Assembly (NCBI RefSeq): GCF_021556485.1
Contig: NZ_JAKGBW010000001.1
Span: 62,001-126,000 of the forward strand
From: Oceanobacillus alkalisoli
Lineage (GTDB): Bacteria > Bacillota > Bacilli > Bacillales > Amphibacillaceae
Length of the DNA: 64,000 nt
Reading direction: 5' to 3'
In this document: positions 9,390-17,789 of the stretch, piece by piece
Layout: each line of letters starts with the position of its first letter
How positions within the stretch are numbered: the stretch's first letter is position 1
Position numbers and translations under genes: made by a program
Notes under the pieces: generated by a model
Told to the model about the DNA's origin: nothing
Database searches by the model: none
The model's input: only the letters and a program-made list of their open reading frames with translations

Positions 9390-9460
9390 CCTCCATCTAT
9401 CACGTTTAACTATTAGAGGTTGTTCAAAAGTCGTAAAAATGACACTTCGTGAAAGGGAGG

Positions 9461-9511
9461 TTCTACTAAGACCGTCCACGTCCTGTGCACAACGTAGAAC
9501 TCACCACTTCC
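9461..9511 (+). other. Hairpin module C, copy C6
   Basis: Outer stem TTCTAC/GTAGAA, TAA, inner stem GTCCAC/GTGCAC (one mismatch), loop GTCCT, AAC, then a second small hairpin around cttcctgtggaag. Confidence 0.65.
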
Positions 9512-9605
9512 TGTGGAAGCTCGTTGGCTCGCTTTTTCTCTCCTCACGCACCTACGAACGTACATTTGGGTGCCGGGAGCTTCGCCGCCTCGAATTTCGA
9601 CGCAA

Positions 9606-9655
9606 AGGATGTGCTAGTGTCGGCGTTGCAACAGGACGTTGCTTATTTAGCCGAC
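9606..9655 (-). other. Hairpin module C, copy C5
   Basis: Read on minus: outer stem GTCGGC/GCCGAC, TAA, inner stem GCAAC/GTTGC (all pairs intact), loop GTCCT, AAC, then actagcacatcct. Confidence 0.75.
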
Positions 9656-9689
9656 CTCGGTCCTTTTTATCCTCCTTTTGAACACACTA

Positions 9690-10679
9690 TTATTTAAACC
9701 ATTCGATTTCACCGGAATATATTTTCTCCACTTCCCCATTATCATGTAAAACAAGGAGGGCGCCGTCTTCAGCAATCCCGTGGAAAATCGCTTTTTTCTC
9801 TTCTCTCAGGTTTTTAATTTTTATTTTTTCTCCCATTTTAAAACCATAACTTTCCCATTTTTTCTTTACATCAGAAAAGCCATTAGCCAAATATCTGTCA
9901 AAAGCAGCTTCAAATTCTTTTAAAAATTGTTGAATGAGTTCTTGAATGGACCACTGTTTTCCTGTTTCCAAATAAAGTGAAGTCGCTTTGGCTGCTAGTG
10001 ACTTTGGTATATCGCCTGCTGTATGGTTGATATTTAAACCGATGCCGATAACGATGTATTGAATTTGGTCCTGTTCTGCTTGCATCTCTGTTAAAATTCC
10101 TGCTGTTTTCTTTTTATTGATCAAAAGGTCATTTGGCCATTTAATCATCGATTCTACACTTGCATAGTCTTTTAACACGTCAGCTAATACAGTTGCAGTT
10201 AGCAACGTTAGCTGAGGAGCCTCTTGCGGAAGAATTTTAGGACGCAGTAAGATGCTTAGCCACATGCCTTTATTCCCTGCAGAATGCCATTCCCGGTTCA
10301 TTCTTCCCCGCCCTGCTGTTTGTTCATCGAGAATAGCTACCGTTCCATGCCTTGCCCCTTCTACAGCCGCTTGATGAATTAATTGCTGGGTAGAAGCAGC
10401 GGAGGATTTATGAATGATCGTCTGACCAAGCCACTCTGTTTCCAGACCCCATTTGATCGTATTATCACTGACTTTATCTGGATGTTTCAGGATACGGTAT
10501 CCCTTTCTTGGAACACCTTCAATGACATACCCGTCCTTTTCCAATGCTTTCATGTGTTTCCAGACACTATTGCGAGAAATATGCAATAGCTCGGAAATAT
10601 CCTGACCCGATATATAGGTTTCTTCGTTTTCCGACAGAATTTGAATTAATCTATTTCTCGTTGAATCCACTCTAACCAT
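9690..10679 (-). CDS. birA: Biotin--[acetyl-CoA carboxylase] ligase and biotin operon repressor
   Basis: Makes biotinyl-5'-AMP and attaches biotin to carboxylases; the N-terminal winged helix (about 8-62) represses biotin genes. The catalytic domain shows GRGRMNREW (123-131), KWPNDL (180-185) and KTAGIL with the expected biotin-contacting lysine (191). The C-terminal SH3-like cap is about residues 275-329. It overlaps the end of cca by about 34 nt, so translation is probably coupled. The ATG at 10679 sits very close to AAAGGA. A GTG at 10670 has better spacing and may be the true start (326 residues). Confidence 0.95.
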   Translation of the reverse strand: MVRVDSTRNRLIQILSENEETYISGQDISELLHISRNSVWKHMKALEKDGYVIEGVPRKGYRILKHPDKVSDNTIKWGLETEWLGQTIIHKSSAASTQQLIHQAAVEGARHGTVAILDEQTAGRGRMNREWHSAGNKGMWLSILLRPKILPQEAPQLTLLTATVLADVLKDYASVESMIKWPNDLLINKKKTAGILTEMQAEQDQIQYIVIGIGLNINHTAGDIPKSLAAKATSLYLETGKQWSIQELIQQFLKEFEAAFDRYLANGFSDVKKKWESYGFKMGEKIKIKNLREEKKAIFHGIAEDGALLVLHDNGEVEKIYSGEIEWFK

Positions 10680-11845
10680 TCCTTTACGTCACGATACTGA
10701 TTATTTACCTTGCCAGTAATTACAGCCTTTTCCGCTTCTCCAAGCAAATGCTTCACCCATACTCCTGGTTTCTTGTCAGGGAAAAGTGTTAAAAGATCAT
10801 TTCCGTTGATTGCTAACTCGTCTCTTGATTGAATCGGCATTTTCTGCTTTAACCGCCTTAATTCCGTAACAGATAGCTTATCATGTAATAGCAGGTCAAC
10901 TAATCTGGTAAAGGCTCTGAAGCGCTCCTCTTTAAGCTGGTATATTACAGTCTCATTTAAGCCATTTCGCTTATATCGCTCGATATCCTCGGTTAATTGT
11001 ATTGCAAGTCGCTTCGTTCGATTAGAGCATTTCCATTCCTTTGTCCACTCATGGATCGGAATTTCTGGCTTTTGATAATGAAAGAAAGCAATAACCTCAG
11101 CAAAACTTAGGAGAGGTTTCATATTATGCGGAATTACCCCGATTAAACTAGGATCATCTTTAAAAACCGGTAAAACAGTATGAACCGCTGTCTTTACTAA
11201 ATAATTCACTCCAATTGAAACATGTTTTCCTGCAAAGAACCGTTCCATTTCATTCGTAATTCTTTCAACGGAAATATCGCGTATTGCTGATTTACAAGCA
11301 ACCATCGCTGTAAACGTTTCTTCCTCAATTTGGAAGCCGAGCTGACTAGAAAAGCGGAGGGCACGGATGATGCGCAAGGCATCTTCCCCGAAACGCTCCT
11401 TGCCATTACCGACCGTTCGAATGATTTGTTGTTCCAAATCGCTTTTACCGGAAAATAAATCAGTAATTCGGCCGGTTTTATCCATCGCGAGAGCATTGAT
11501 TGTAAAATCACGTCGCTCTAAGTCTTTTTCAATGTTATGGATAAATTCAACATGATCTGGACGTCTGCTGTCCGAATAGCTCCCTTCTGTACGGAAGGTA
11601 GTTACTTCATATGATTCTTTCTCGTGCCTTACGATAACTGTACCGTGTTCAATTCCCACGGGGATGACGCTCGGAAAAATTGCTTGAACCATATCCGGTG
11701 TGGCAGAGGTAGTGATGTCAATGTCTTTAATCGGCCGTTCGAGTAAAAGATCCCGCACACAGCCTCCAACAAAATAAGCCTTATGACCTTCAGCTTCAAG
11801 GGTCTCTAATATGGGCTTTGCTTGCTTGAATATTTCTTTTAACAT
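10646..11845 (-). CDS. cca: CCA-adding tRNA nucleotidyltransferase
   Basis: Adds or repairs the 3' CCA of tRNAs. The 399 residues are normal for the class II enzyme of Firmicutes. The head domain has FVGGCVRD (25-32) followed by the metal-binding DIDIT, then RRDFTINALAMD. RNA-binding neck, body and tail helices follow. It sits between bshA (19 nt upstream) and birA (overlapping), the same order as in B. subtilis. Confidence 0.96.
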   Translation of the reverse strand: MLKEIFKQAKPILETLEAEGHKAYFVGGCVRDLLLERPIKDIDITTSATPDMVQAIFPSVIPVGIEHGTVIVRHEKESYEVTTFRTEGSYSDSRRPDHVEFIHNIEKDLERRDFTINALAMDKTGRITDLFSGKSDLEQQIIRTVGNGKERFGEDALRIIRALRFSSQLGFQIEEETFTAMVACKSAIRDISVERITNEMERFFAGKHVSIGVNYLVKTAVHTVLPVFKDDPSLIGVIPHNMKPLLSFAEVIAFFHYQKPEIPIHEWTKEWKCSNRTKRLAIQLTEDIERYKRNGLNETVIYQLKEERFRAFTRLVDLLLHDKLSVTELRRLKQKMPIQSRDELAINGNDLLTLFPDKKPGVWVKHLLGEAEKAVITGKVNNQYRDVKEWLEWIQREID

Positions 11846-11863
11846 GCCTTCACCAAATTTCCT

Positions 11864-12982
11864 TTACTTTAGTAGTTCTTCATATAAATTAATATATTGA
11901 TCGACAATGATGTTCGATTGGAATTTCTGTTTAACAACATGCATAACGTGTTCACGAAGTGTTTGCTGATATTCCGAGTCTGTTAGAATTTCTAAAGCAT
12001 ATTCTGCTGCTTGCTTTGTGTCGCCTCTATCTACCAGATATCCGGTTTCTCCATGTGTGATTACTTCTGGAATCCCGCCGATATTCGTTCCAATCCCTGG
12101 AACTCCACATGCCATTGCTTCCAGGAGAACAAGACCAAAGCTTTCTTTTTCTGAAAGTAAAAGTGTTAAGTCACTAATTGCCAGCAGTTCATTTACATTA
12201 TTTTGCTTTCCTAAGAACAGAATATCGTTCTCCAACTCTAATTCTTTCACTAAGTTTTTTGTTGCAGAATACTCCGGACCGTCGCCAACAAGCAGCAACT
12301 TACTAGGAATTTCCTGTCGAATCCGATAAAACGTATCAACGACATCCGGCAACCGCTTCACTTTCCGGAAGTTCGATATATGGATAATAACTTTTTCTTC
12401 ATCTTTTATATTGTACTGTTCCTTCAAATAGTGCGCTTGGAATGGATAGTATTCGGATTCATTTACAAAATTATGGATGACAGATATCGGATAGTCCGTT
12501 TCAATCATTTCTTCCGTCTGCTTCCTTAAACTATGGGATACGCTCGTTACCGCATCAGATTGTTCAATCCCGTATTTGATCATTTTTTTAAATGCAGCCT
12601 CAATCCCAAGGACCGTTATATCTGTCCCGTGCAGAGTCGTTACGACCTTTACCTTATGTTCGGCCATTTCTCTCGCAAGGATCGCACAAATGGCATGTGG
12701 TATCGCATAATGAACGTGTAAGATATCAAGTTTCTCCTGATCGATGACCTCTGCCATTTTGGAAGCAAGGGATAAATCATAGGGCGGGTATTGAAAAACT
12801 GGATAATGATTTACTTCCACTTGATGATAAAAAATTTTCGGATACAATTTATCTAACCGGAACGGAAGGCTTGACGTAATAAAATGGATTTCATGGCCAT
12901 TTTCAGCTAAAAGCTTTCCTAATTCCGTTGCAATAACTCCCGAACCACCGACGGAAGGATAGCAAGTTATCCCTATCTTCAT
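11864..12982 (-). CDS. bshA: N-acetyl-alpha-D-glucosaminyl L-malate synthase (bacillithiol step 1)
   Basis: GT4 glycosyltransferase that joins UDP-GlcNAc and L-malate, the first step of bacillithiol synthesis. The 372 residues start MKIGITCYPSVGGSGVIATE with the Gly-rich acceptor loop. The C-terminal Rossmann half has the GT4 signature ESFGLVLLEAMACGVP and TNIGGIPEV. It follows mgsA by only 3 nt. The deacetylase gene bshB1, which lies between these two genes in B. subtilis, is absent. Confidence 0.95.
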   Translation of the reverse strand: MKIGITCYPSVGGSGVIATELGKLLAENGHEIHFITSSLPFRLDKLYPKIFYHQVEVNHYPVFQYPPYDLSLASKMAEVIDQEKLDILHVHYAIPHAICAILAREMAEHKVKVVTTLHGTDITVLGIEAAFKKMIKYGIEQSDAVTSVSHSLRKQTEEMIETDYPISVIHNFVNESEYYPFQAHYLKEQYNIKDEEKVIIHISNFRKVKRLPDVVDTFYRIRQEIPSKLLLVGDGPEYSATKNLVKELELENDILFLGKQNNVNELLAISDLTLLLSEKESFGLVLLEAMACGVPGIGTNIGGIPEVITHGETGYLVDRGDTKQAAEYALEILTDSEYQQTLREHVMHVVKQKFQSNIIVDQYINLYEELLK

Positions 12983-12985
12983 GGA

Positions 12986-13399
12986 TTATTCTTTATCCTT
13001 TTTTCGAACGATTTCCCGCCATTTAAAATCTCCGCGTTCCAGACCATGAATAAAGATTTCCGCACCTGCAATATTTGTAGCAAGCGGGATTTGGTATACA
13101 TCGCATAAGCGCATTAAAGCCGTTACATCAGGTTCATGTGGTTGAGCTGTTAACGGATCGCGGAAAAATATTACCATATCCATTTCATTATCCGCAATAA
13201 GCGCACCAATTTGCTGGTCACCGCCAAGCGGGCCTGATTTAAATCTATGTACATTCAATTTAGTAGCTTCCTTGATTAACTTACCTGTAGTCCCGGTGGC
13301 ACAGAGTTCATGCTCTTTCAATAGATGTTCATAAGCAATCGTAAAGCGTATCATATCTTCTTTCTTTTTATCGTGGGCGATTAGAGCAATTTTCATCAT
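12986..13399 (-). CDS. mgsA: Methylglyoxal synthase
   Basis: Converts dihydroxyacetone phosphate to methylglyoxal and phosphate, a glycolytic bypass. The 137 residues match the family. Landmarks are [12 protein letters not shown] with the conserved His, TGTTG for phosphate, [10 protein letters not shown] and the acidic [14 protein letters not shown]. It lies between dapB and bshA, probably in one operon. Confidence 0.95.
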   Translation of the reverse strand: MMKIALIAHDKKKEDMIRFTIAYEHLLKEHELCATGTTGKLIKEATKLNVHRFKSGPLGGDQQIGALIADNEMDMVIFFRDPLTAQPHEPDVTALMRLCDVYQIPLATNIAGAEIFIHGLERGDFKWREIVRKKDKE

Positions 13400-13417
13400 A
13401 GCTTGACCTCTTTTCTT

Positions 13418-14212
13418 TTATAATATATTTTCCAACCCGTAAACGAGTCTTTCTAACTCCATTACTTTGTAAATAGATGTTTTAATTCCATCCATGAAGG
13501 AATCTCGACTCATGGAATCGTGTTTAATTGTGAATAATTGACCCGGTCCACCGAAGATTACTTCCTGGTGTGCCACTAGTCCTGGTAGTCTTACGCTATG
13601 GATATGCATGCCATCTAATTCAGCACCGCGTGCTCCATCGAGTTCTTCTCTTTCATCGGGATGGCCTTGCATTTTCTTTTCTCGTGTTTTTTGAATCATC
13701 TCGGCTGTTTTAACCGCCGTTCCAGATGGAGCATCTATCTTCTGATCATGGTGCTTCTCGATGATTTCCACATCCGGGAAATATTGAGCCGCCATCTGCG
13801 AGAACTTCATCATTAATACCGCACCGATAGCAAAGTTTGGTGCAATGATACAACCAGATTTATATTCATCCGAGAGCTCTTTTAACTCCTGAATACGCTC
13901 CTCTGTAAATCCGGAAGTACCGATCACAGAACGTACCCGGTGTTCAATAGCGAGTTTTGTATGCTTATAACCAGACGCAGGACTTGTAAGATCAATGAAG
14001 ACGTCTGCATCTATTTTCTGAAAGCATTCCGCCAGGTCTTCAAAAATCGGAACATGTGCATCTGATTCCTCTATAATATCGTTTAAAAATTTGCCTTCGT
14101 TTTTTCGATCAATTACAGCAACGAGATTAAAATCGGCTACACGTTCAATCATTTGAATTGCTTCTTTCCCCATTTTACCACGTGGTCCTGCTAATATAAT
14201 ATTTATTGCCAC
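13418..14212 (-). CDS. dapB: 4-hydroxy-tetrahydrodipicolinate reductase
   Basis: NAD(P)H-dependent reductase of the diaminopimelate/lysine pathway, also supplying dipicolinate precursors in sporulation. The GTG start at 14212 is preferred because GGAGAGGTGG lies just upstream; this gives 264 residues beginning [15 protein letters not shown] with the nucleotide-binding loop. The catalytic region is [18 protein letters not shown] (His and Lys). A longer frame to 14251 would overlap ypjD and has no better ribosome-binding site. Confidence 0.95.
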   Translation of the reverse strand: MAINIILAGPRGKMGKEAIQMIERVADFNLVAVIDRKNEGKFLNDIIEESDAHVPIFEDLAECFQKIDADVFIDLTSPASGYKHTKLAIEHRVRSVIGTSGFTEERIQELKELSDEYKSGCIIAPNFAIGAVLMMKFSQMAAQYFPDVEIIEKHHDQKIDAPSGTAVKTAEMIQKTREKKMQGHPDEREELDGARGAELDGMHIHSVRLPGLVAHQEVIFGGPGQLFTIKHDSMSRDSFMDGIKTSIYKVMELERLVYGLENIL

Positions 14213-14235
14213 TTCTGTTCCACCTCTCCTGTTGT

Positions 14236-14562
14236 TTATTTCCTCGTCCATCTATCTTTATCTCGGGTTTCAAATTTCGACATGGAGCGGTCAAAACTCT
14301 CGGATAAATCAATGTCAAGTGAATTTGCAAAGCTTGTGATTACAAATAAAACATCGCCAAGTTCTTCCTCAATCGTTTTTTCTTTTTCGGTCGTTTTTTT
14401 AGGCTTCTCCCCGTAATGATGATTTACCTCTCGGGCAAGCTCACCGACTTCTTCCGTCAGTCTAGCAATCATTGCAAGTGGAGAAAAATAGCCTTCTTTA
14501 AATTGGCCGATATAATCATCGACACGCTTTTGAATTTCTTTTGTTGTAAATTCTTTTTGCAT
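14236..14562 (-). CDS. ypjD: MazG-like nucleotide pyrophosphohydrolase (YpjD)
   Basis: 108-residue all-alpha NTP-PPase domain. It carries the EEVGE...EEELGD metal-binding motifs (EEVGELARE and EEELGDVLF), which coordinate magnesium in MazG-type enzymes that hydrolyse non-canonical NTPs. It starts a run ypjD-dapB-mgsA as in B. subtilis, 23 nt before dapB. The substrate cannot be judged from sequence. Confidence 0.9.
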   Translation of the reverse strand: MQKEFTTKEIQKRVDDYIGQFKEGYFSPLAMIARLTEEVGELAREVNHHYGEKPKKTTEKEKTIEEELGDVLFVITSFANSLDIDLSESFDRSMSKFETRDKDRWTRK

Positions 14563-14721
14563 TCGTTAACGATCTCCTTTTTTCTCCATGTTTGCCTACC
14601 TTTTATGTTAGCTAACCTTACGTAATTTGACAAATATTTTCTTTGAAAAGTCATGAAATTAATTCCTCGGGGTAAAATGATACTAATTCGGAACAGATTC
14701 GCACATACTTAGGAGATGTTA

Positions 14722-15591
14722 ATGATGCTATTTGGATTGCGGTTGAAAAGTATTTTCTTTATTTTAATCGGTGCAGCGATTTATTCGTTTGGAATTGTAC
14801 ATTTTAATATGCAAAATAACTTAGGTGAAGGCGGCTTTACCGGGATCACGCTGCTCCTTTACTTTTTATGGAGATTTGATCCGGCAATCACGAATATTTT
14901 ATTAAACATCCCAGTTTTTCTCATCGGCTGGAAACTTCTCGGGAGAAATACCTTCATTTACACCATTATCGGTACCTTCGCAGTATCTGTATTCTTAGCT
15001 ATCTTTCAATCCTATCAATTTGCAATCCCTTTGGAAAATGATATGACTTTAGTTGCGATATTTGCCGGAGTATTTATCGGGGTCGGTTTAGGGGTTATCT
15101 TTCGTTATGGCGGCACAACGGGAGGGGTAGATATTATTGCACGGTTAGCAAATAAATATCTTGGATGGAGCATGGGAAATACGATGTTCTTATTCGATTT
15201 TATTGTCATTTCTTCTTCTGTACTTCTTATTTTAGATCTTGTTCAAGGTATGTACACTTTAGTTGCGGTCTATATCGGAGCACGGGTACTTGATGTTATT
15301 CAAGAAGGTGCTTATCTTGCTAAAGGAGCGACAATTGTTTCAAACAAAAGTAAAGCGATATACAGTGAAATTCAGAAGATGGATCGGGGAGTTACGGTTC
15401 TATCAGGGCGTGGCAGCTATACAGGTGAAAAACTTGAAGTACTTTACTGTGTCGTCCCTCGAAATGAAATCGTCCGTCTAAAAAGCGTTATTTTAAAGAT
15501 TGACCCATCCGCCTTCGTCTCAATCAGTACGGTTCAAGATGTGCAGGGAGAAGGATTCACGCTTGATGAGAACAAGAAACCACTGCAATAA
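14722..15591 (+). CDS. ypjC: YitT-family membrane protein (YpjC-like, DUF2179 at C-terminus)
   Basis: Integral membrane protein of unknown substrate. About five hydrophobic segments (residues 8-175) are followed by a cytoplasmic DUF2179 domain (about 200-285, TGEKLEVLYCVVPRNEI). An AGGAG site at 14711-14715 favours ATG 14722 (or 14725) over the ATG at 14716, which touches it. It is one of only four plus-strand genes, divergent from ypjD. The location fits YpjC, although several YitT paralogues exist in Bacilli. Confidence 0.85.
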   Translation: MMLFGLRLKSIFFILIGAAIYSFGIVHFNMQNNLGEGGFTGITLLLYFLWRFDPAITNILLNIPVFLIGWKLLGRNTFIYTIIGTFAVSVFLAIFQSYQFAIPLENDMTLVAIFAGVFIGVGLGVIFRYGGTTGGVDIIARLANKYLGWSMGNTMFLFDFIVISSSVLLILDLVQGMYTLVAVYIGARVLDVIQEGAYLAKGATIVSNKSKAIYSEIQKMDRGVTVLSGRGSYTGEKLEVLYCVVPRNEIVRLKSVILKIDPSAFVSISTVQDVQGEGFTLDENKKPLQ

Positions 15592-15622
15592 AAAAGAGAC
15601 CAGCACATTGCCAATCTCTTTT
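15591..15622. terminator. Terminator between ypjC and yugP-like gene
   Basis: Inverted repeat aaaagaga/tctctttt with a 15-nt loop, placed right at the ypjC stop and 5 nt from the convergent gene. Short stem, plausible in both directions. Confidence 0.5.
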
Positions 15623-15626
15623 CCAT

Positions 15627-16301
15627 CTAGTCTCTGCTATTCAAAAATATCAATATAAAACGTGCAAGCTCTAATAAGGCGACTAGAGCAGCTGCGACAT
15701 ACGTCAGTGCAGCAGCATTCAATACTTTCTTCGTCTCTCGTTCTTCATCATTCCGAATGATTCCAGTCGAGACAAGCTGTGTCATTGCACGACTAGAAGC
15801 ATCAAACTCTACAGGCAGTGTAACGAGCTGGAATAGAACAGCTGCGCCCATGAAGATAATTCCGAAAAAGAATAGCTCCATCATACCGAGGAAAATACCT
15901 GCAAGAATTAAAATGAAGGAGATGTTTGAACCGAAGTTAGCAACCGGAACAAGTGCACTTCTGAAACGCATGAATGCATATTCTTCCTGGTCTTGAATGG
16001 CGTGTCCAACTTCATGTGCCGCAATCGCCGAAGATGCCATGGAGCGGCCTCCATATATACCTTCTGAAAGTCGAACAACCTTGGAACGGGGATCATAGTG
16101 GTCAGACAAGGTACCTTTTGTCTGTTCAATGTTTACATGGTATAATCCATTATCATCCAGAATCTTTCTTGCTACCTCAGCACCGGTCATCTGGGAAGAT
16201 GTCGATTTCTTCGAGTATTTATTATATGTTGATTTCACTCTGCCTTGCGCCCATAATGGTATGATTAGTATAAGCGCGATATAAATTAAATAGCTACCCA
16301 T
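15627..16301 (-). CDS. yugP: Neutral zinc metallopeptidase, YugP family
   Basis: 224-residue membrane protein with a HEVGH zinc motif at 96-100 (AAHEVGHAIQ). There is an N-terminal membrane segment and two to three C-terminal ones (about 120-165 and 195-220). It matches the YugP-type family in length and architecture. The function is not established. In B. subtilis yugP lies elsewhere; here it sits in the ypjC-ypjA interval, so the context differs. Confidence 0.85.
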   Translation of the reverse strand: MGSYLIYIALILIIPLWAQGRVKSTYNKYSKKSTSSQMTGAEVARKILDDNGLYHVNIEQTKGTLSDHYDPRSKVVRLSEGIYGGRSMASSAIAAHEVGHAIQDQEEYAFMRFRSALVPVANFGSNISFILILAGIFLGMMELFFFGIIFMGAAVLFQLVTLPVEFDASSRAMTQLVSTGIIRNDEERETKKVLNAAALTYVAAALVALLELARFILIFLNSRD

Positions 16302-16353
16302 CTATTTCCCTCCAATCTACGTCGATAAGTCAATTTTAGTCAGGAATCCTATT

Positions 16354-16608
16354 TCAGTCAACTATTTTGTCGCGCCCTTCCTTCTTCGCCGCCTTTTCTT
16401 TTTCTCCTTTATACTTTCTCCAACTCACATAAGATAATGTAATCAGAATGAAACCACCGACAATTAATAAAGCAGGGAAAAGTGGGAGCAATTCCACATT
16501 CGCATACACCCATTGCGGGAAACTCACCTTTTGTATGTTCAGTAACAGGGACGGAAACGCAACAGCAACAGTCGAATAAATCAAGGTAATACTGGATGTC
16601 ATTCCCAT
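16354..16608 (-). CDS. Small membrane protein, possible reduced YpjB
   Basis: 84 residues from ATG 16608 (GAGGTG 6 nt upstream); an in-frame GTG at 16617 is less likely. Two hydrophobic segments (about 8-25 and 42-62) are followed by a basic cytoplasmic tail beginning WRKYKGEKEK. In B. subtilis this position is held by ypjB (about 264 residues), which also ends with a membrane helix and a basic tail. I suspect a shortened ypjB, but similarity rests on position and the tail only. Confidence 0.55.
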   Translation of the reverse strand: MGMTSSITLIYSTVAVAFPSLLLNIQKVSFPQWVYANVELLPLFPALLIVGGFILITLSYVSWRKYKGEKEKAAKKEGRDKIVD

Positions 16609-16661
16609 TTTAGTCACCTCACCTAATCCATTTATATGATGAGGGAACCCTATTTATCACC

Positions 16662-17240
16662 TTAGGATAATTTATTATGCTTCCTAACCGTTAAGCCGTA
16701 TGCAAGCATTAAACAAGCGATACTGAGCCAGAATGTGAAATAACCGATCCTCTCCATATATTGTGTTAATGAAGAATAAATTGGCATCATCTCGAACACG
16801 TAATCAATCACATCATTATGTAAGGTCCAGATTCCAGCTACGACAAGATGTCTCATTTTAATCTTATAAAATGGCGCATAAAGCACAGCCTGAATCGCCA
16901 TCCCCGCATGAGAAAACATTAACATATACCCTGCTGCACTTAATGAACCATCAATGATCAGCGTAAGTAAATTCATTACAACTGCCCAAGTACCGTATTT
17001 AACGAGGGTGACAAGCCCCAACGCTTCTACATAAGGGACGTTTCTGCCAAACAGGAAAAACAAAAGAAAAATCGTAAAAAATAAGCTTGCTGTCGGACTA
17101 TCCGGGACAAAAATTAAAAATATATCGGGTGTGATTGATAATTGTGGAAGATACCAGATATACCCGTAGATTGTACCGAATAGGTTTACTATAAAAAGCA
17201 TGAAAATAAATATTTTATTAGAAAGAATATACTTAATCAT
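16662..17240 (-). CDS. ypjA: YpjA-like membrane protein (DUF1405)
   Basis: 192 residues from ATG 17240, which has GAGAGGT 6 nt upstream; the frame extends to 17255 but without a better start. About six membrane helices fill the protein. Conserved-looking polar spots include YGYIWYLPQL and HNDVIDYVFE. The family is DUF1405, of unknown function. The location beside qcrC is that of B. subtilis ypjA. Confidence 0.85.
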   Translation of the reverse strand: MIKYILSNKIFIFMLFIVNLFGTIYGYIWYLPQLSITPDIFLIFVPDSPTASLFFTIFLLFFLFGRNVPYVEALGLVTLVKYGTWAVVMNLLTLIIDGSLSAAGYMLMFSHAGMAIQAVLYAPFYKIKMRHLVVAGIWTLHNDVIDYVFEMMPIYSSLTQYMERIGYFTFWLSIACLMLAYGLTVRKHNKLS

Positions 17241-17288
17241 CTGCCGACCTCTCAATTCTTTTAAAATTAACTATAATTCACCTAACTG

Positions 17289-17401
17289 AATGAATTTCAT
17301 CATTACCAAAGTCGGCTTTTCCATCATCATATGTTGTTGGGAACGAACCAACTCAACTACATATGGTGGTGAAGCATTAAATACGTATTCTGAAATTCAT
17401 T
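17289..17401 (-). repeat. R2 element, copy 1 (113 bp palindrome)
   Basis: Ends aatgaatttcat / gaaattcatt as an inverted repeat and contains inner inverted arms around CATATG. It is about 90% identical to the complement of 58761-58876. It lies 32 nt from an R1 copy, as does the other R2 copy. Several differences between the two copies are matched on the opposite arm. Confidence 0.8.
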
Positions 17402-17433
17402 AAACTATCCATCCGAAAAAACAATGCAGATCG

Positions 17434-17685
17434 CTTTCACTCAGCGTAAGTGTGCCTAACTCCGAAACTCTCTTCTGGAGGTCCGCAGTCTAGACACCTC
17501 TCGCACCTGCTGAGCGGCTGGTGAGCCTCCTCGCAGGCAAGCCTGCTGCGGGGTCTCACCAAGCCTACCTCCGAACAGGAAGTTCTAATGCCGGCGTTGG
17601 TCACAGGACGTGACCGTTCTTAGCCGGCCTCCCGCAGGAGTCTCGAGGTGTCTGGACTGCTACCATGAAAAACCTAATTGGATAA
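17434..17685 (-). repeat. R1 element, copy 5 (module B plus C, inverted, one end missing)
   Basis: Begins with the R1 terminal repeat (ctttcactcagcgtaagtg, 17434-17452). It runs through module B with an enclosed module C (17577-17628) and fades near 17685 without module A or the second terminal repeat. Orientation is opposite to copies 1-4. Confidence 0.8.
17577..17628 (-). other. Hairpin module C, copy C3
   Basis: Read on minus: outer stem GCCGGC/GCCGGC, TAA, inner stem GGTCAC/GTGACC, loop GTCCT, AAC. All pairs intact. Confidence 0.75.
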
Positions 17686-17738
17686 TTTAACTATAAGCCC
17701 TATTGTTCCTTGTAAGCAAGTATTAAAAGCATTTTAAA

Positions 17739-17775
17739 AAAACACCTTTACCATCGAAATGGCAAAGGTGGTTTT
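17739..17775 (-). terminator. Terminator of the qcrABC operon
   Basis: Inverted repeat aaaacacctttacca / ggcaaaggtggtttt with a T-run on the minus strand, 15 nt after the qcrC stop codon. Confidence 0.85.
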
Positions 17776-17789
17776 CATGCTGAATAATA

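Larger units (their letters stand above)
9421..9684. repeat. R3 element (264 bp, palindromic, single copy in window)
   Basis: Ends in 10-bp inverted repeats (tgttcaaaag and cttttgaaca), with further imperfect pairing inward. It carries two inverted copies of hairpin module C (C6 at 9461-9511 on plus, C5 at 9606-9655 on minus). Overlapping spurious frames occur here, but none has a ribosome-binding site or a recognisable product. It occupies the place where panBCD lies in B. subtilis and begins within 6 nt of the birA stop. Confidence 0.75.

Noticed and set aside
9274-9697. Two overlapping plus-strand reading frames across the dinG start and R3
   Set aside because: No ribosome-binding site, no recognisable product, and they run through a palindromic repeat.
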